Assembly (NCBI GenBank): GCA_031308135.1
Contig: JAHLJT010004567.1
Location: forward strand, 29,423,602-29,487,601
Source: Acheta domesticus
Taxonomy: Eukaryota; Arthropoda; Insecta; Orthoptera; Gryllidae
Direction of reading: 5' to 3'
DNA: 64,000 nt
Made by a program: the position numbers and the translations under genes. Each line of letters opens with the position of its first letter. Position 1 is the first letter of the stretch. Positions 23,985 to 36,299 of the stretch are shown one piece after another. Under the pieces are notes generated by a model, which saw only the letters and a program-made list of their open reading frames with translations, was not told the DNA's origin and made no database searches.

Positions 23985-24760
23985 CGCTACAGTATGGAAG
24001 TGCGTATTGTGCCATAAAAAAATTGAAAATGCTCGCATTCAAAAAGCATGTCAAGAGCTTAATGTTTCTGATCGGGCTACTCGCACGAATTACTGTAATT
24101 GGCTACGGCGAATTGTTAGCGAAAGACTTGAGGCATTTGATAAAGTTTTTTAGTGATGAGACTTCGTTTCATCTGGATGGATATGTTAATCAGCGTAACA
24201 GTAGACTCTAGAGTACCGAGTGACCATAGGAAACAATAGAGAGACCATTAAAAAATGGAATATGGTGAGTCATTTATTCATGTATATTAATTGGTTGGTT
24301 GGTTTTCAAAGAAACATTAATGGCGAATAATTTCATAATATATTGAGAAATTTTGTATCTTGAAAGGGATGAAAGACGTTTTCGGTTTTAATAGGATGGA
24401 GCGAAATCACATACTGCTAAGTCCACAATGCAATTTCTGGAAGAGTATATTTTAGAACAGAATAATTTTAAAGGTTTACGGCCCCCTCGTTCGCCTTATT
24501 TGACGCCACCTGATTTTTATCTTTGGGGATGCCTCATAAGTAAAGTTTATGCGAACAAGCCCGCTAATCTCAAAGATCTGCAAAGGAACATCAAGGAAGC
24601 GATTCGCATGATTGACGAAGAAACTTTACATCGGGTTATAACAAATGTTCTCATGCGAGTTAATGCTTGTTTGTTAGTAAACGGAAGGCATTTTGAACAT
24701 TTTGTGAGGTTCGCTTGTTTCCGATATCAATTATTCATCATAAATATTTACCTTTTCTTC
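23985..24760 (+). pseudogene. Mariner-like transposase relic
   Basis: The first piece (23985-24211) ends FFSDETSFHLDGYVNQRNSR, matching the FSDE-FHL-G-VN-QN-R catalytic segment of mariner-type transposases. A degraded stretch with FFKETLMAN follows (about 24308). The third piece begins about 24393 with DGAKSHTAKSTMQFLEE, which carries the second catalytic aspartate. It continues through LRPPRSPYLTPPDFYLWG (third catalytic aspartate context) to 24730. The reading frame changes and stops interrupt it; the N-terminal HTH is not evident. I did not identify TIRs. Non-functional. Confidence 0.75.
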
Positions 24761-24771
24761 TGTTCCGATTA

Positions 24772-24813
24772 CTAATATATAGCTTTATTATAAATAATAA
24801 AGCTATATATTAG
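24772..24813. repeat. 42-bp AT-rich palindrome
   Basis: ctaatatatagctttattat followed by its near-perfect inverse, directly after the mariner relic. The same words (agctttatta, ttattattta) recur just downstream to about 24870. It could be a terminal remnant of the relic or simple AT foldback. Confidence 0.6.
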
Positions 24814-25031
24814 CTTATTATTTTATTTATTAAGTTATTTATTATTTAATTCTTATAGCTTTATTATTTTAGTTTACGGAGAAGTTCCAAAACATTTTTT
24901 CTTGAGATTAATGCGATGAAGAGCAATGCAGGGACGTATCGTGACTATCTTTCATTGACAATAAGTGGTTTTTAGGCACCTACTTCTGATCTGCTCTTTT
25001 GAGACTATTCTTTATTTCTGTAGTAACATTA

Positions 25032-25204
25032 TACTGCGATTTTTGTAACAGTGTCCCTGAAATAAATCAGCTGTTCACGGTTTCATCCAATAGAGAGCTT
25101 GAATGTCACCATAGTGACGTCACTCTCGCGAAATATAAGCTGCCGATTGGATGGCAGCGAAACAGCTGATTTCTGTCAGGGACGCTGTTACGAAAATTGC
25201 AGTA
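25032..25204. mobile_element. 173-bp foldback MITE with TA target duplication
   Basis: The left end TACTGCGATTTTTGTAACAG pairs with the inverse of the right end, TACTGCAATTTTCGTAACAG. Similarity continues inward through GTCCCTGA and ATCAGCTGTT (about 45 bp of imperfect TIR). TA is present on both sides (25030-25031 and 25205-25206). The structure fits a Tc1/mariner-type MITE. It ends 26 bp before the target duplication of the P element. Confidence 0.7.
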
Positions 25205-25568
25205 TATACAATAGTCGGCACTATCATGTTAATCGGAACACGGCCATCTTGATTTACAGGCCGTAGTCAAAGCCGAAGGACGTTGTTCTGACGTCACGAA
25301 TTGAGTGCATCCAGTAGCATCGCGGTGGCATCGAGTCCCATGTGCCTTGCATGTGCTGCTCTTGTGCATTGTACATTGGATTCAGCATTTGCGTCCGAAT
25401 TTGATTGTTTAAATTAGTGAAACTGAATTTTCATTCTAGAAGAATATCATAAGGCGATTGGGGTTTATTGGAAATATTTGAGGTAAATGAAGTGGATCTT
25501 TGCAAGTCAATCGTTATAATACAACCGTGTTTTCTAATTCATGTGTGTTGGTGTTCTCTTTCGCAAAG

Positions 25569-25827
25569 GTGAGTTGTAATTTTAAAATTATACATTTTGT
25601 GAGACTCTTACTAGGCAAATAGTCTTAGGTTTTCGTCGTTAAGCCTACAGCTTCTTCGTTTTGTGAAAAAAAACTTGTTAAACGCGTTTAACGCTTGGTT
25701 TTGAGGTTATGGGGGTGCTTCTTTTGGAATTATTTTTAATATGGGATGTAGAATAATGACACTGATTTCCATGTAGCATCGCTTATTATTTTACTTCATG
25801 ATAATTTACTATCAATGTTTTTCACAG
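25569..25827 (+). other. Putative 5' UTR intron of the P-element transposase gene
   Basis: The donor AAAG|GTGAGT at 25569 and acceptor TTTTTCACAG ending at 25827 bracket an intron; the acceptor is immediately followed by the ATG of the THAP ORF. Position and consensus are convincing, but no transcript evidence is available. Confidence 0.5.
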
Positions 25828-28556
25828 ATGGGAAGAGCATGTAACGTGCCAAAATGCAATTCGAACCACGGCAACCAGAAGGAGTATACTTCTGTGTTTT
25901 CCTTTCCCAAGGAGCCAGAGCGTCGAGCAAAGTGGATACGAAGTATTCACAGAGAAGATACTTGGTCTCCTGGACAGTATTCTGGTGTGTGTATAAAACA
26001 TTTTGCAGAACACTTTATAATCAGAGAGGATGTTGCCAAGAGACCAGATGGAAGTGTTCTGAGAGTACCAAGGAAAAACCCTGTTTTAACCAAGGATGCT
26101 TATCCCACAATATTTGAGAATCAACCGTCCTATTACACATCTCAGCCACCACCACCTCGAGTTGATCCAGCTGTTAGGAGGGCGAGATTAGAAGAAGGAA
26201 TGATTTAGAATTTCAGCAATTCTTGCAAGAAGACAAAATAAAGTCATTTGAAGATTTTTCAAAGCTCTACACCACAAAATTAAATTGTGAAATCGGAGAC
26301 TGGATTGCAATCAAGCATGAAGAATCGTTGCATTTCTTAAAATATAATCCACATTGCAAAAAAGTGGATGTTGTTCTAGTTGTCAATAGTGATTTGACTG
26401 TTAAAGTGTTTTACGAAGGTGAAGATATGCCTTTGAAAGGCTACAGTTTTTTAGGGAAAGATTTTCAGTGTGATACATGGATGAAATTTACAAATCTATT
26501 TAATCATTTTAAAGCGTGGAGTCTTAGTACATCTACTGTGGAGAGAAAGTTGGCATTTGTGTGTGGAGTTCTTAAACAATGTGTGAGTGATATAAATTGC
26601 AGTGTTTGTAGTGAGACTTTTGAGGGTGAAGAGTGTGGTGGAAGTTGTAAAGCTAAGAAACTGTTATTTCTTCATGAGCAGTTACAATTATTGGGAGTGA
26701 ATAGACCATCATACTCTCCTGAAACAATGATTTGGGCTTTTTCAATGTTTCTTGGACACACTTCAGCATACTGTGATTTGAGGGACTCTGCAGTTTTAAC
26801 ACTTCCTCATCCAATGTATTTAAAAAAGTTTTCACAACAAATGGGACCCAACCAATCAGGTATGAATCCCAATCATGCTAAGTACTTGAAAGAAAAGTGC
26901 AAACAATTACAAGTGCATGAATGGGAAGTTATTGTCATGATTGATGAAATTAATTGCAGAAACCAGTTATCTTACAAAGGAGGTAGAATTGAAGGCCAAG
27001 CTTCAAATTGTGAAGAAGCAGCAACATCTATACAAACATTTATGCTGTCCTCTCTGTATTCTAAAAACAGAGATGTTGCTGCTTTATTTCCTGTTAAAAA
27101 TCAAAATGGTGATGATTTAATTTGTTTCTGTAAACAAGTTCTTGCTCTTCTGGAAGATTGTGGCTATAAGGTAATAGCTTTAATATCAGATAACCACAGA
27201 GTTAACAGATGTTTATTTATGGCTCTTGCTGGTGGTAGCTTTGAAGTTATAGTTAAAAATCCTGTGTCTCCTGATCAAGACTTGTTCTTGCTATTTGATT
27301 CAGTACATTTATTAAAGGTCATCAGGAATAATTGGCTTAATCAACGTGATGCAGATCAGACTTTTGAATTTCCAAACTTTAATGACTTTAAAAGAATTGA
27401 AAGAGCCTCAGTAAAACATCTGAAAGATTTATACTGGCAAGAAAAAGATCGGGTTGTGAAGATAGCTCCTGCTCTTAATCAAAAAGTCCTGTATCCATCT
27501 TCAACTGAAAGACAGAACGTAGTCCATGCGGTTCGCCTTTTTGATGAAAAAAACTATTGCTGCGCTACATAAACATGTTGAGGCCGAAGGCACCAAAATG
27601 TTCTTAGAAATTTGTCTTACCTGGTGGAAAATTGTGAATGTGAAACATCCCAGCAAAGGTATTCACCTGAGAGATGTTTACCATGAACCTATCACTTCAA
27701 CCAATCATGCATCTTACTTGTTTTTGGTGAAATTTCTTGAGTGGTTAAATGCTTGGAATGAAGTAAAATCATCTAGAACTAATAAAGATAGTCGCACTCG
27801 TCCAGGCAAGCTCACTACAGACACCCATACTGCTCTTTTCTCACACAACAAAAGCTCATTTAAAATTGATTGAACACTTGCTACAAAAAGATTCAGTAAA
27901 ATATGTTCTTTTAGGGTCATTTCAAACAGATAAATTAGAAAGCCGTTTTGGTAAATATAGACAGCTTAGTGGGGCTAATTTTCATGTTTCTGTACAACAA
28001 ATTTTAGAATCTGAGAGAAAATTGAAATTCCTTAGTTTAATTAGGCTAAGATCTTTCTTAAAGAGAGAATTTAACTTGAAAGAGCTTTTATTTACTTGTT
28101 CTAACTCAGATGATCTTGAATATCCAGAAGTGGACGCAAATTTAAAATCATGTTATTCATGATGCAGATTTTGTAGATTTATCCAGTGATGATTTGGAAG
28201 CATTGGTATTCATTGGAGGATATGTTAGCAGAGGGGCACTCCAGAACAACCAGTGTGCATTCTGTAAAGAGTTTTTAACTGTCCCCAACAAAGAATTTGA
28301 ATTTGAAGGACTCCCATATGATGCTGGAGACTATCTAAAAATTATTGATAGGGGAGGCCTTATTTATCCAAATGAATTCCCTGTGAAAATTTGTATTAAT
28401 GCATTTCAAGTTTTCCAAACTTTAATCAATTCAGAATATGAATCCCTCTTCTTTTCTCAATTAAGTCAAAAACAGATAATGATTAAGTTGATTATGGACA
28501 GACTGGAAAATGCAAATATTGTTCTGAACATTCAATGTGAATGTGGGTTTCAATGA
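25828..28556 (+). pseudogene. P-element / THAP9-like transposase, four frameshifts
   Basis: It starts MGRACNVPKCNSNH at 25828, directly after a splice acceptor. Residues about 1-90 form a C2CH THAP zinc finger (C-x4-C ... W-x-R-S-I ... C-x2-H-F). The RNase H-like region follows in 26210-27572: VIVMIDEI (first Asp), ALISDNHRVNR (second Asp) and LFDSVHLLKVIRNNW. FQTDKLESRFGKYRQLSG (about 27920-27975) carries the expected catalytic Glu. C-terminal FIGGYVSRGALQ and CAFCKEFL are at 28203-28280. The frame shifts near 26195, in the A-run at 27547-27553, near 27860 and near 28160, so no full transposase can be made. All are small indels and the rest is well preserved, implying fairly recent inactivation. 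Non-autonomous unless supplied in trans. Confidence 0.88.
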
Positions 28557-28992
28557 AGCAATTAGCCAAAAAGTGTTGCAGTATTATGACCAATATTTTA
28601 TTAAATAATTATACCAAAGTAAAAAATGATTTTCTGAGCACGACAAAGACTAACAAGAGAAAACTTGCAGCACTTAATTATGAAAATAATATCTAATTTT
28701 CAAAAAAAATTGTTATTGTAATGTTTCATTTCTTGTAATAAAAACATTTTTCTCAATGTGTTTGATAATTATTTTCGTACCGCTATTTTCCTTTGTGTAT
28801 ATACAGTTTGGATACTAATTTGTTGAAGAAAATTAAATTAAACATTTTCTCAAGTAACTCAAGAAGCTGCGCTTCGAAAAAGTATATTGAGTAATTGACG
28901 ACCGAATCGGGCACTGCCAGCGCGCTGCACTCAGTTCGTGACGTCACGCAAGGTATGCTACGGCCTGCTATTCGAGACGGCCATGATCGGAA

Positions 28993-31083
28993 GCTCCTTA
29001 TTTTCGTGGAGGCGAGAATGTCGACCCCTACTTGGACAGAAACAACGAATCAGAAAGAAGCCACCATTTCTGGCCTTCATCAGCCAATAAGCGTCGAAAT
29101 TTGGTCTATCCATTGAAATGGAGGGCAGACGTAAACCGGGATATTTGAAATTACATTATCTAGCAATCATTATTGAAATATGGCGGCCATAGTATTATAC
29201 TAAATATAATGTGTTTTAAGTAAAATTAATGCGCAGGGCAATTTAGAAGCCAACAATTAATAGGATTTTGAATTCTAAGACAATGAAGAAATGTTTAGTG
29301 AAGGGGGTGCAAAATAAAAATTTATTTCATATACACAATATTTATTTCTAAATTATGTAAATATACAGTACTTAGTCATATACAAAATAAACAACTTAAT
29401 TTAATTTTTACAAAACCAATCTAAGTAATATATATACACAAATCAACTCACTTTTCTGTAGACCAAACATAATATGAATATTGAAAATTGCCAAAATACA
29501 TCTAGTGACCATTACTTCTTTAATATTGTCTCGTTATCAAAACATGCAAGCCATGAATTCATGGCCATTAAATTTCACGTAATCAAATTTAACTTAAGTG
29601 TTATAATGCAATGAAAATTATTGTCAAGTTTTACAAATGAATATGAAACTCATTTGCATAATATTATCCATAAAAACAATTTAGTCAATCGAGTCTTCTA
29701 CTACATATATTAAGCTACACAATATATACATTTGTGTGCATAAAATTACTGACATTAAATAAGTTTACTATTTAAGATAATTGATATTAAATGAGTTTGC
29801 AAAAATTACTATATTATTGATATAAAATAAGTTAATAAATTGAAACAGATATGAATATTAAATAAGTCTGTTTTAGCTCTAAAATTAACAAATGTTCTAA
29901 AAATTCTTAATAAAAATGTGTATATTCTAATATATGAATATTCCTGCAATTTGGGATAAGAGGATGTACAGAGGCCAATGTGAAACTCATATTACTCATA
30001 ATAACACAGCTGTGAAACAATCAAATGTAACCAAATTAAATCACTTATCGTAATATTATATTATACGCACATCAAAATTGAAATCTTAAAAATGTAAATA
30101 TGAAGAGAAAATTGGATACATTTCCCAGTAACAATGCCATAGTTATACAAAGTCAACCAGAGAAAAATTACTCTCTCTCAGGATTAAAAATTAACAGCTG
30201 CACAAACAACGAAACTCATTCTCCAAAATGCCATTTTTTCAGATTCTTATGCATTACATATTTTAGATAATTTTCTTGTTCACCAACATTATGTAAAATG
30301 CAAAAATCAGAATATTTAACATACTTAACACCTTCAATATACTACCATTGGTACATATCAGCTGTATGCAAGAGAAACTAACCATGTCCATTTTGAATGT
30401 TTTTTTTATTATTTACATTACCAATTCATGGTTAGCCTATTCTTTCAATTACCAACATCATTGGAGTCCTGGAATTTGGATGTACTAAATTATTGTGAAA
30501 TTCAAGCCCCTGGCCATAGGGCTTGAAGGGCAGGGTTAGAAAAATCGCACAATAAAGTTGTCACTTATACTCTCTGGTTGTCAGTGCAATTCCCTCTCCC
30601 TGCTGTGGGTTACAAACTGATCATCCGGTATATGTGGATATATCACAGTGGATGCTGGTGGATGCAGTGGATCATACGATAATAATCAGAGGTGATATGT
30701 GCACTATGTAGTGGATTCGAATCCAATATATACCAGTTGTTTACTTCTTTCTCTCCGGTTTCTTCTGGGTGGTTTAGGGCCAGAGAGATAAAGCAGATAA
30801 AGTTCAAGTGGAGTGTGCCGGTGTTTATACGTATTGATGTTGATAAGACGGTGATATTTAAAATTAGCCACGTGCTAGGCCGGTGTTTTCACGGCCAATT
30901 ATCGGAATTACTTGTAGCAAAATTTGATGGTTTTGATTGCGAGGATACACCAAGAGCGAAATAACACTTTGGTGGGAAAAAGTGAGAGCGCGGTATCAGT
31001 CAGAGAGTATAAGTCAGGTATCAGTACTGAGAACACACTGACAATACAAGTAAAAGAAAAAAAAACGTTTTTTAATTTGCACC
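28993..31083. other. Intergenic region upstream of MTAP
   Basis: Strongly AT-rich from 29120 to 30500 with no gene recognised. From about 30690 the base composition evens out; this probably holds the MTAP promoter and 5' UTR. A GGATTCGAATCC word near 30714 is not part of a tRNA fold. Confidence 0.4.
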
Positions 31084-34000
31084 ATGAGTCGAAAGCACGT
31101 TGTTAAAGTAAGTATTATTACTGTCTAATGAACTCATGATATGCTTTATTTTGTCAATTAAACGCACAAAATCTATGTGATTTGTGAAGAAGGTCCAAGC
31201 AACAAAGGTTATGTGCACAGTAGTGATTTTTGTTATGAAATAGGCCTATAGTTTAACAGAATTTAAATACGAACTAACGAAGTGGAGGTTTATATTTTTG
31301 CAATAAACAATAATATAATTGTACATTACACTGAAGAGAGTGCTCTAGAAAGTAAGATATTGTATTATTCCGGAAGTGGAAATACTGTTAGTGTTGAAAA
31401 TACTAATACTAATGAATAAAGTTGTGTTTGCAACTAACAAAGCATACTATTGCTTGCTTTTTAATTATTTTATATCCTAGTAGAAGAAAAAAATATATAC
31501 CAGTAAAATTTGAAGTATTTTTTATTAACATTAAAAAAATGTAACAAGCTCTCTGAAATGTAATATATGCACATGTTCTTAGGCTGATTCTTAAACAAGA
31601 TCATTTTTACACCTTCTTGAAATAGCTCTAGATAGACCTATGTCACATTGAATTCATTCTTAGAAATAAGATAAAACAAATATTTATACACATAATTAAT
31701 ATATTTCACATTTATTTTACTGTTGAAAAAATTATCTTTTATTTTATGACATTTCAACTTTTTTTTTAATGCTTTCAGGTTTTTTAGGTGTTATTGTCCA
31801 CATTGACTCACTATTAAAATTGCTCATTATCGTTACTGGTCGTAATTTTATGCATATTTTTGAGAAGGAAATTGTCTTAGATCGTCACTGACATTCGTGG
31901 CATTACAATCTATGATGTCCATCTACCAGTTCTCCGTACTGAGCTGAGTATAATCATTACCAGTTTTTATAAAAAAAATGACATTGTGATCACATGCAAT
32001 ATCTAAGATAATTATTTCCTTCTGGAAAATATGCATAATATCACAATTAGCAATGAGTAAATATCGGATGTTTAGGCACGAAAAAATCATCTTTTAGGTG
32101 TGTAAAAAGGCACTGAGAATGTCAAGACTAAGGAGAAAATAGGCACTGACATAAAGCTACGTACAAAAATTAAAAATGTTTGCAATTTTTGTCTATATTG
32201 TTTTATAACCTTAAGTGGACAAGTACATACATTTTAATGTCAAAGTAGATTTATATATTTACAACTCTTCTACATTTTATTCTTAATAGTTTGCATTGCA
32301 ATATATTACCAATAAATTTTCAAGGATCACAATTTCAAATTTGCAACTTGGGAGACAAAATCAGTTTCAATGCGGACAAGGATGTCTCAACATCTACTGA
32401 TGTGAATGGCATATATTTTAGATGTCTAACACTGAAACCTGGGAATTTACATTTATTTGGAGCTCAAACTTTGGTGCCCTCGATGTATTGTTGGTTGACC
32501 ATGTTCTCATGTTTTTGGTTGAACATGGCCAGTATTTATGAAATAGGGAAATGGAGAAAAAATCTGTTGGTATACTTTTAGCAAGTATCTAGTATTTTAA
32601 AATACGAAGATGTGAATTGAAGATTTCGTAATGAATGGTCACTTTGAATCATGGCTGATTTTCTGATTTATTTATTTGTCAAAAAACAGTAAAAACTGTA
32701 TATTACTTGTGGGGAAAGAAATTTATCTGCGCACGTTTTCTTGAGGGCCAGAATAATAATAATAATTATTTTAGAAAAATCAAAATATTTGAAAAATGTT
32801 TTTTCCCAAGTTATAGAAAATCAATTTCAACTGTAAATGAACTACAAGCAAAAGGAGTGCTCAACAAAACGTGCGCACAGTGAAGCTACATTTACGTCCA
32901 GAAGCAAAACAAGGGGCCATCTCAGCATTTGCTCTGTGGATCAGGGAAACTGGACAAAAACCTGATCGAGATGGGGATTTCTTAGGATTGTATATAAATA
33001 TAATGTATAAAAGGCAAAAAAGCCCAATAATTTTAAAAAGGAATTTATGTTAAAAAAAAACAAAAATAAGCCTTATAAAACTTTCTCATATGTCATCTTT
33101 TGTCATGATTTGTGCACATATGTTATCAGGCTTTAAATAAGTTCGCTAGAATAAAATAAGCATTTCCATAAACTTCTGAAGTCTAGTAATGAGAATGAAC
33201 AATTTGAACATTTTTACATAAATATGTGTTAATGTGTACAATAATACCCCTAAAAAGCATGAAGACATTAAAAAAAGATATGTTGAAACATGATAAAATA
33301 AAACAGAAAATGTATACACAGTGAAATAAATGTGAAATGTATTGTGGGTATAAATATTTGCTGTCTTAAAATAATTTTGGGATTTAATAGTCAAATCCAA
33401 CAGACAGTACAAAGTATTCAAGAAAAATAGATAAAGGTTTCCCACATTTCTTGTCACAGTGTCACAAAGAAATGTTTCTGTTGTACAGCATTGTTTGTTA
33501 TGAAGCAGCATAATACTTGTACAAAATGTAATGATCAGTACAGTGAGTATGATTATAGTATTATTTTATTTTTGTCAAAAGTGTGGCATAGGGCTATCTA
33601 GAGCTGAGCTCTTCAATTAAATTATTGTTTTAATAAGTATGTATTCAGCTGAAAAACTTTTTTAACAGATTGGAATTATTGGTGGATCAGGGTTAGATGA
33701 TCCAGATATTTTGGAGAATAGGAAAGAGAGAACTGTCTCTACCCCATTTGGAAATCCATCTGATGTTCTCATTGAAGGTACTATAAACGGAGTTCCTTGT
33801 GTTTTACTAGCAAGGTGAGCTACTCCTCAAATTCAATTTATATAAAAGGAAATTCGTATGGCATTGCATGAGGTTAATGTATTTTAATGCATTTAATAGT
33901 GTTGGAAATTCACTCTTCTTGTGCATTTAGTTATTCATCTACATACATGGTTATGGATTTGGTCCAATTGGTGCTATTTATTATTTGATAACTGGAGCCT

Positions 34001-36206
34001 GGAAGTTCAGGCATTTATTTCATCTAAAATAGGCAGGGGAAAGGCATTTATGTATACTAAAATCAAGGTGCCAAAAACCCGTTAACTGTGAAAAATCACA
34101 TTTAAGAGGAATTATTTTAAAAAATGAATAATCATATACTTAACATTTTTATTCCTACTCTAAAATTTACGTTAGCTCTTACATTCCAGGAAACAATCTT
34201 TTCTTTTTATACTTGATCCACATGACTACCTGATTTGATGATTACGAATTTGTTTTACCAACGACAGTCTCTTCAATATCGTTTCGGACTTCTTTTTAAA
34301 TTTTGAAATAATCTGTGAAAATGAAATTATATTTTTCATTTATCCCACTTGTGTAATCGCCAGCTCTGAGAACATTACATTGTGTACAGAGCGGTCTGTC
34401 CTCACTCCAATATTTGAAAGTAGCATGAAAAGCGTGATATCAATAAAAACAATCAAAAATATTGACTGGTATCATTTCCTTATTCATGTAATTTTTTACA
34501 CTACCTGGTCTTGGAGCCTCTGGTTTCACAGAAAGACAAAACACAACTGTACCTTTGTGTTGTCCAGTTTCCATTTCGATCAAGATCAGTGCCAGGGGAA
34601 AAAAAAGAAAAAAGCAAAATACCAAAAATGAGTATTATAGAAACTAAGATAGGAAAATGAAAATCTAAAACAACTCTTAAAGTACAATTATGTGATTCCT
34701 GTTGTTAAAAGTCATAAAATCATTACAATTATAAAAAGGCATTTTGCCAAACTTCCAGGCTCTAGTGATAACGTTTACATTGTCTTTCACATTCACTGCG
34801 CTTCTCATTTTGTTTGTGGAAATGACATATCTAATTATGGAACTGAAACACTGTAAGATGTCACATGCCTTTGCTTTTACCATGTCTGTGTCTATTCTAT
34901 TCATTGCATCAGTACAGTAGAATTCTGGCAATACTTCTTGCTGCCTCTTAGTGTGTTCATTCAGCACTATTCTTAGCATCTTTGTGTTGGGAGGCTGAGA
35001 CTGAAGTCTTAAATCTTCCACTAGGAAAATTTTTAGCAGTATGTCAAGAACATACTGGAAAATGCATATTTCCATTAACAGTGGTACAAATGAGAAAGTT
35101 GCATATATTTCTATTTTTTAAAAATTGAAGAACTGATGGTAAAACTGTCTATATTAATGCTTTTACTGATCTCTCTAATTCTTTACCTTAAGATTGTACA
35201 ATATAATTACTAATTTTACTATTATACTTTGTTTCCAATTGCTGCTTACAATTTGTGCCTAAATATTTTCTGCAGGCATGGGCGTAAACACACCATTATG
35301 CCATCAAAAGTCAACTATCGAGCTAACATTTGGGCTCTACGAGAGATTGGGTGCACACATGTTTTAGCATCAGCAGCTGTGGGATCTTTACAAGAAGAGA
35401 TGAAACCGGGAGATTTGGTTCTTCTGGATTCTTTCATTGACAAGTAAAAACAAAGCTTTTAGCAAAATTTTGTGTGTAAAATTTTGTTGCGGTACTATAT
35501 TAGTTTTTAATATCTGAAATAAACTTAATTACTGACATGTCTCAATTCAATAACCCAGCACAAAATCAAGAATTCAGACATTTTATAATGGTGACGAAGG
35601 CTCTTTGCCTGGAATATGCCATTTACCAATGAGGCCTGCGTTTTGCCCTGCTACTCAGGAGGTGGTGTTGGAAGCAGCCAAAGCTGTCAATGTGTCTGTA
35701 AAACCATGTGGAACAATAGCAGTGATTGATGGACCTCGCTTTTCAAGCCTTGCTGAAAGTAATATGTATCGAATTCTGGGAGCACATTTAGTTGGAATGA
35801 CAACTGTACCTGAAGTAAAGACATGCTTTTCTTCTGTAAGTTACTGAAATAAATTGGAAACTGTAGTTTAAGGCTTTAATTTTTGCAGGTTGTGCTTGCA
35901 AAGGAAGCTGGATTGTGTTACATAACTCTTGCAGTTGTTACTGATTATGATTGCTGGAGAAGTGTTGAAGAAGTGGTGTCAGCTACTTCTGTCATAGCAA
36001 TGTTTCAGAAGAATGTTCAGAAGTTGATTGATGTCTTCCGTAAAGCTGTTTCACTAATTGCTGAGAAAAACTGGGATGAATCAATTGAGGGTTTAGCAGT
36101 AAGTTATTTTCACTTTCATTAAATATTTTATTGAAGTGTTTTATTATAAATCTTTCTTTTCTGATTTTAGGCAACTGTGAAGACAAGTGTGATGCTACCT
36201 CACTGA
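31084..36206 (+). CDS. MTAP: S-methyl-5'-thioadenosine phosphorylase (six exons)
   Basis: The exons are 31084-31107, 33669-33814, 35276-35443, 35559-35814, 35889-36098 and 36171-36206, with consistent GT/AG and phase. This gives 840 nt and 279 residues (human about 283). The enzyme phosphorolyses methylthioadenosine to adenine and methylthioribose-1-phosphate in methionine salvage; it is cytosolic and trimeric. Landmarks: [11 protein letters not shown] (phosphate loop), [63 protein letters not shown] and TDYDCW (base-recognition aspartates). Two substitutions relative to the human enzyme lie near the phosphate site: GGSG for GGTG and SAAVGS for TTACGS. The C-terminus TSVMLPH matches the family end. 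Exon 1 encodes only MSRKHVVK; intron 1 is 2.56 kb. Confidence 0.92.
31108..33668 (+). other. MTAP intron 1
   Basis: 2.56-kb AT-rich intron with donor AAA|GTAAGT and acceptor TTTTTTAACAG. Short open frames inside (e.g. 32291-32581) have no recognisable domain. No transposon identified. Confidence 0.6.
33815..35275 (+). other. MTAP intron 2
   Basis: 1.46-kb intron. It contains a 132-codon antisense open frame (35075-34677) that I do not recognise and do not call as a gene. Confidence 0.55.
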
Positions 36207-36288
36207 ATATTTTATTCAAAAATATTAATTTCCAAAGATTACTTTCATTCTTATTGAATGAAGTGAATTATTGTGATAACATGTGACC

Positions 36289-36294
36289 AATAAA
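36289..36294 (+). terminator. MTAP polyadenylation signal
   Basis: AATAAA 83 bp after the MTAP stop codon, in the context gtgaccaataaaatattttc. It is the first canonical signal downstream. Confidence 0.6.
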
Positions 36295-36299
36295 ATATT

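Larger units (their letters stand above)
25239..28985 (+). mobile_element. P element (THAP-type DNA transposon) with both TIRs and target duplication
   Basis: 28-bp terminal inverted repeats: the left begins CACGGCCATCTTGATT (25239-25266); the right end (28958-28985), read inversely, begins CATGGCCGTCTCGAAT. Both finish CAGGCCGTAG. A second inverted block (gacgtcacgaattgagtgca / inverse of tgcactcagttcgtgacgtc) lies about 30 bp further in. ATCGGAA flanks both ends exactly (25232-25238 and 28986-28992). That is one base short of the 8-bp duplication usual for P elements, perhaps through mutation. The interior holds one transposase gene in the + direction with a 5' UTR intron and a downstream AATAAA at 28737-28742. 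The superfamily call is firm from THAP plus P-type catalytic domain. Confidence 0.9.

Noticed and set aside
28895..29116. 73-codon ORF across the right P-element terminus
   Set aside because: It spans the TIR and the flanking target duplication, so it is a chance frame.
30705..30730. GGATTCGAATCC resembling a tRNA B-box
   Set aside because: No acceptor stem, A-box or cloverleaf can be drawn around it.
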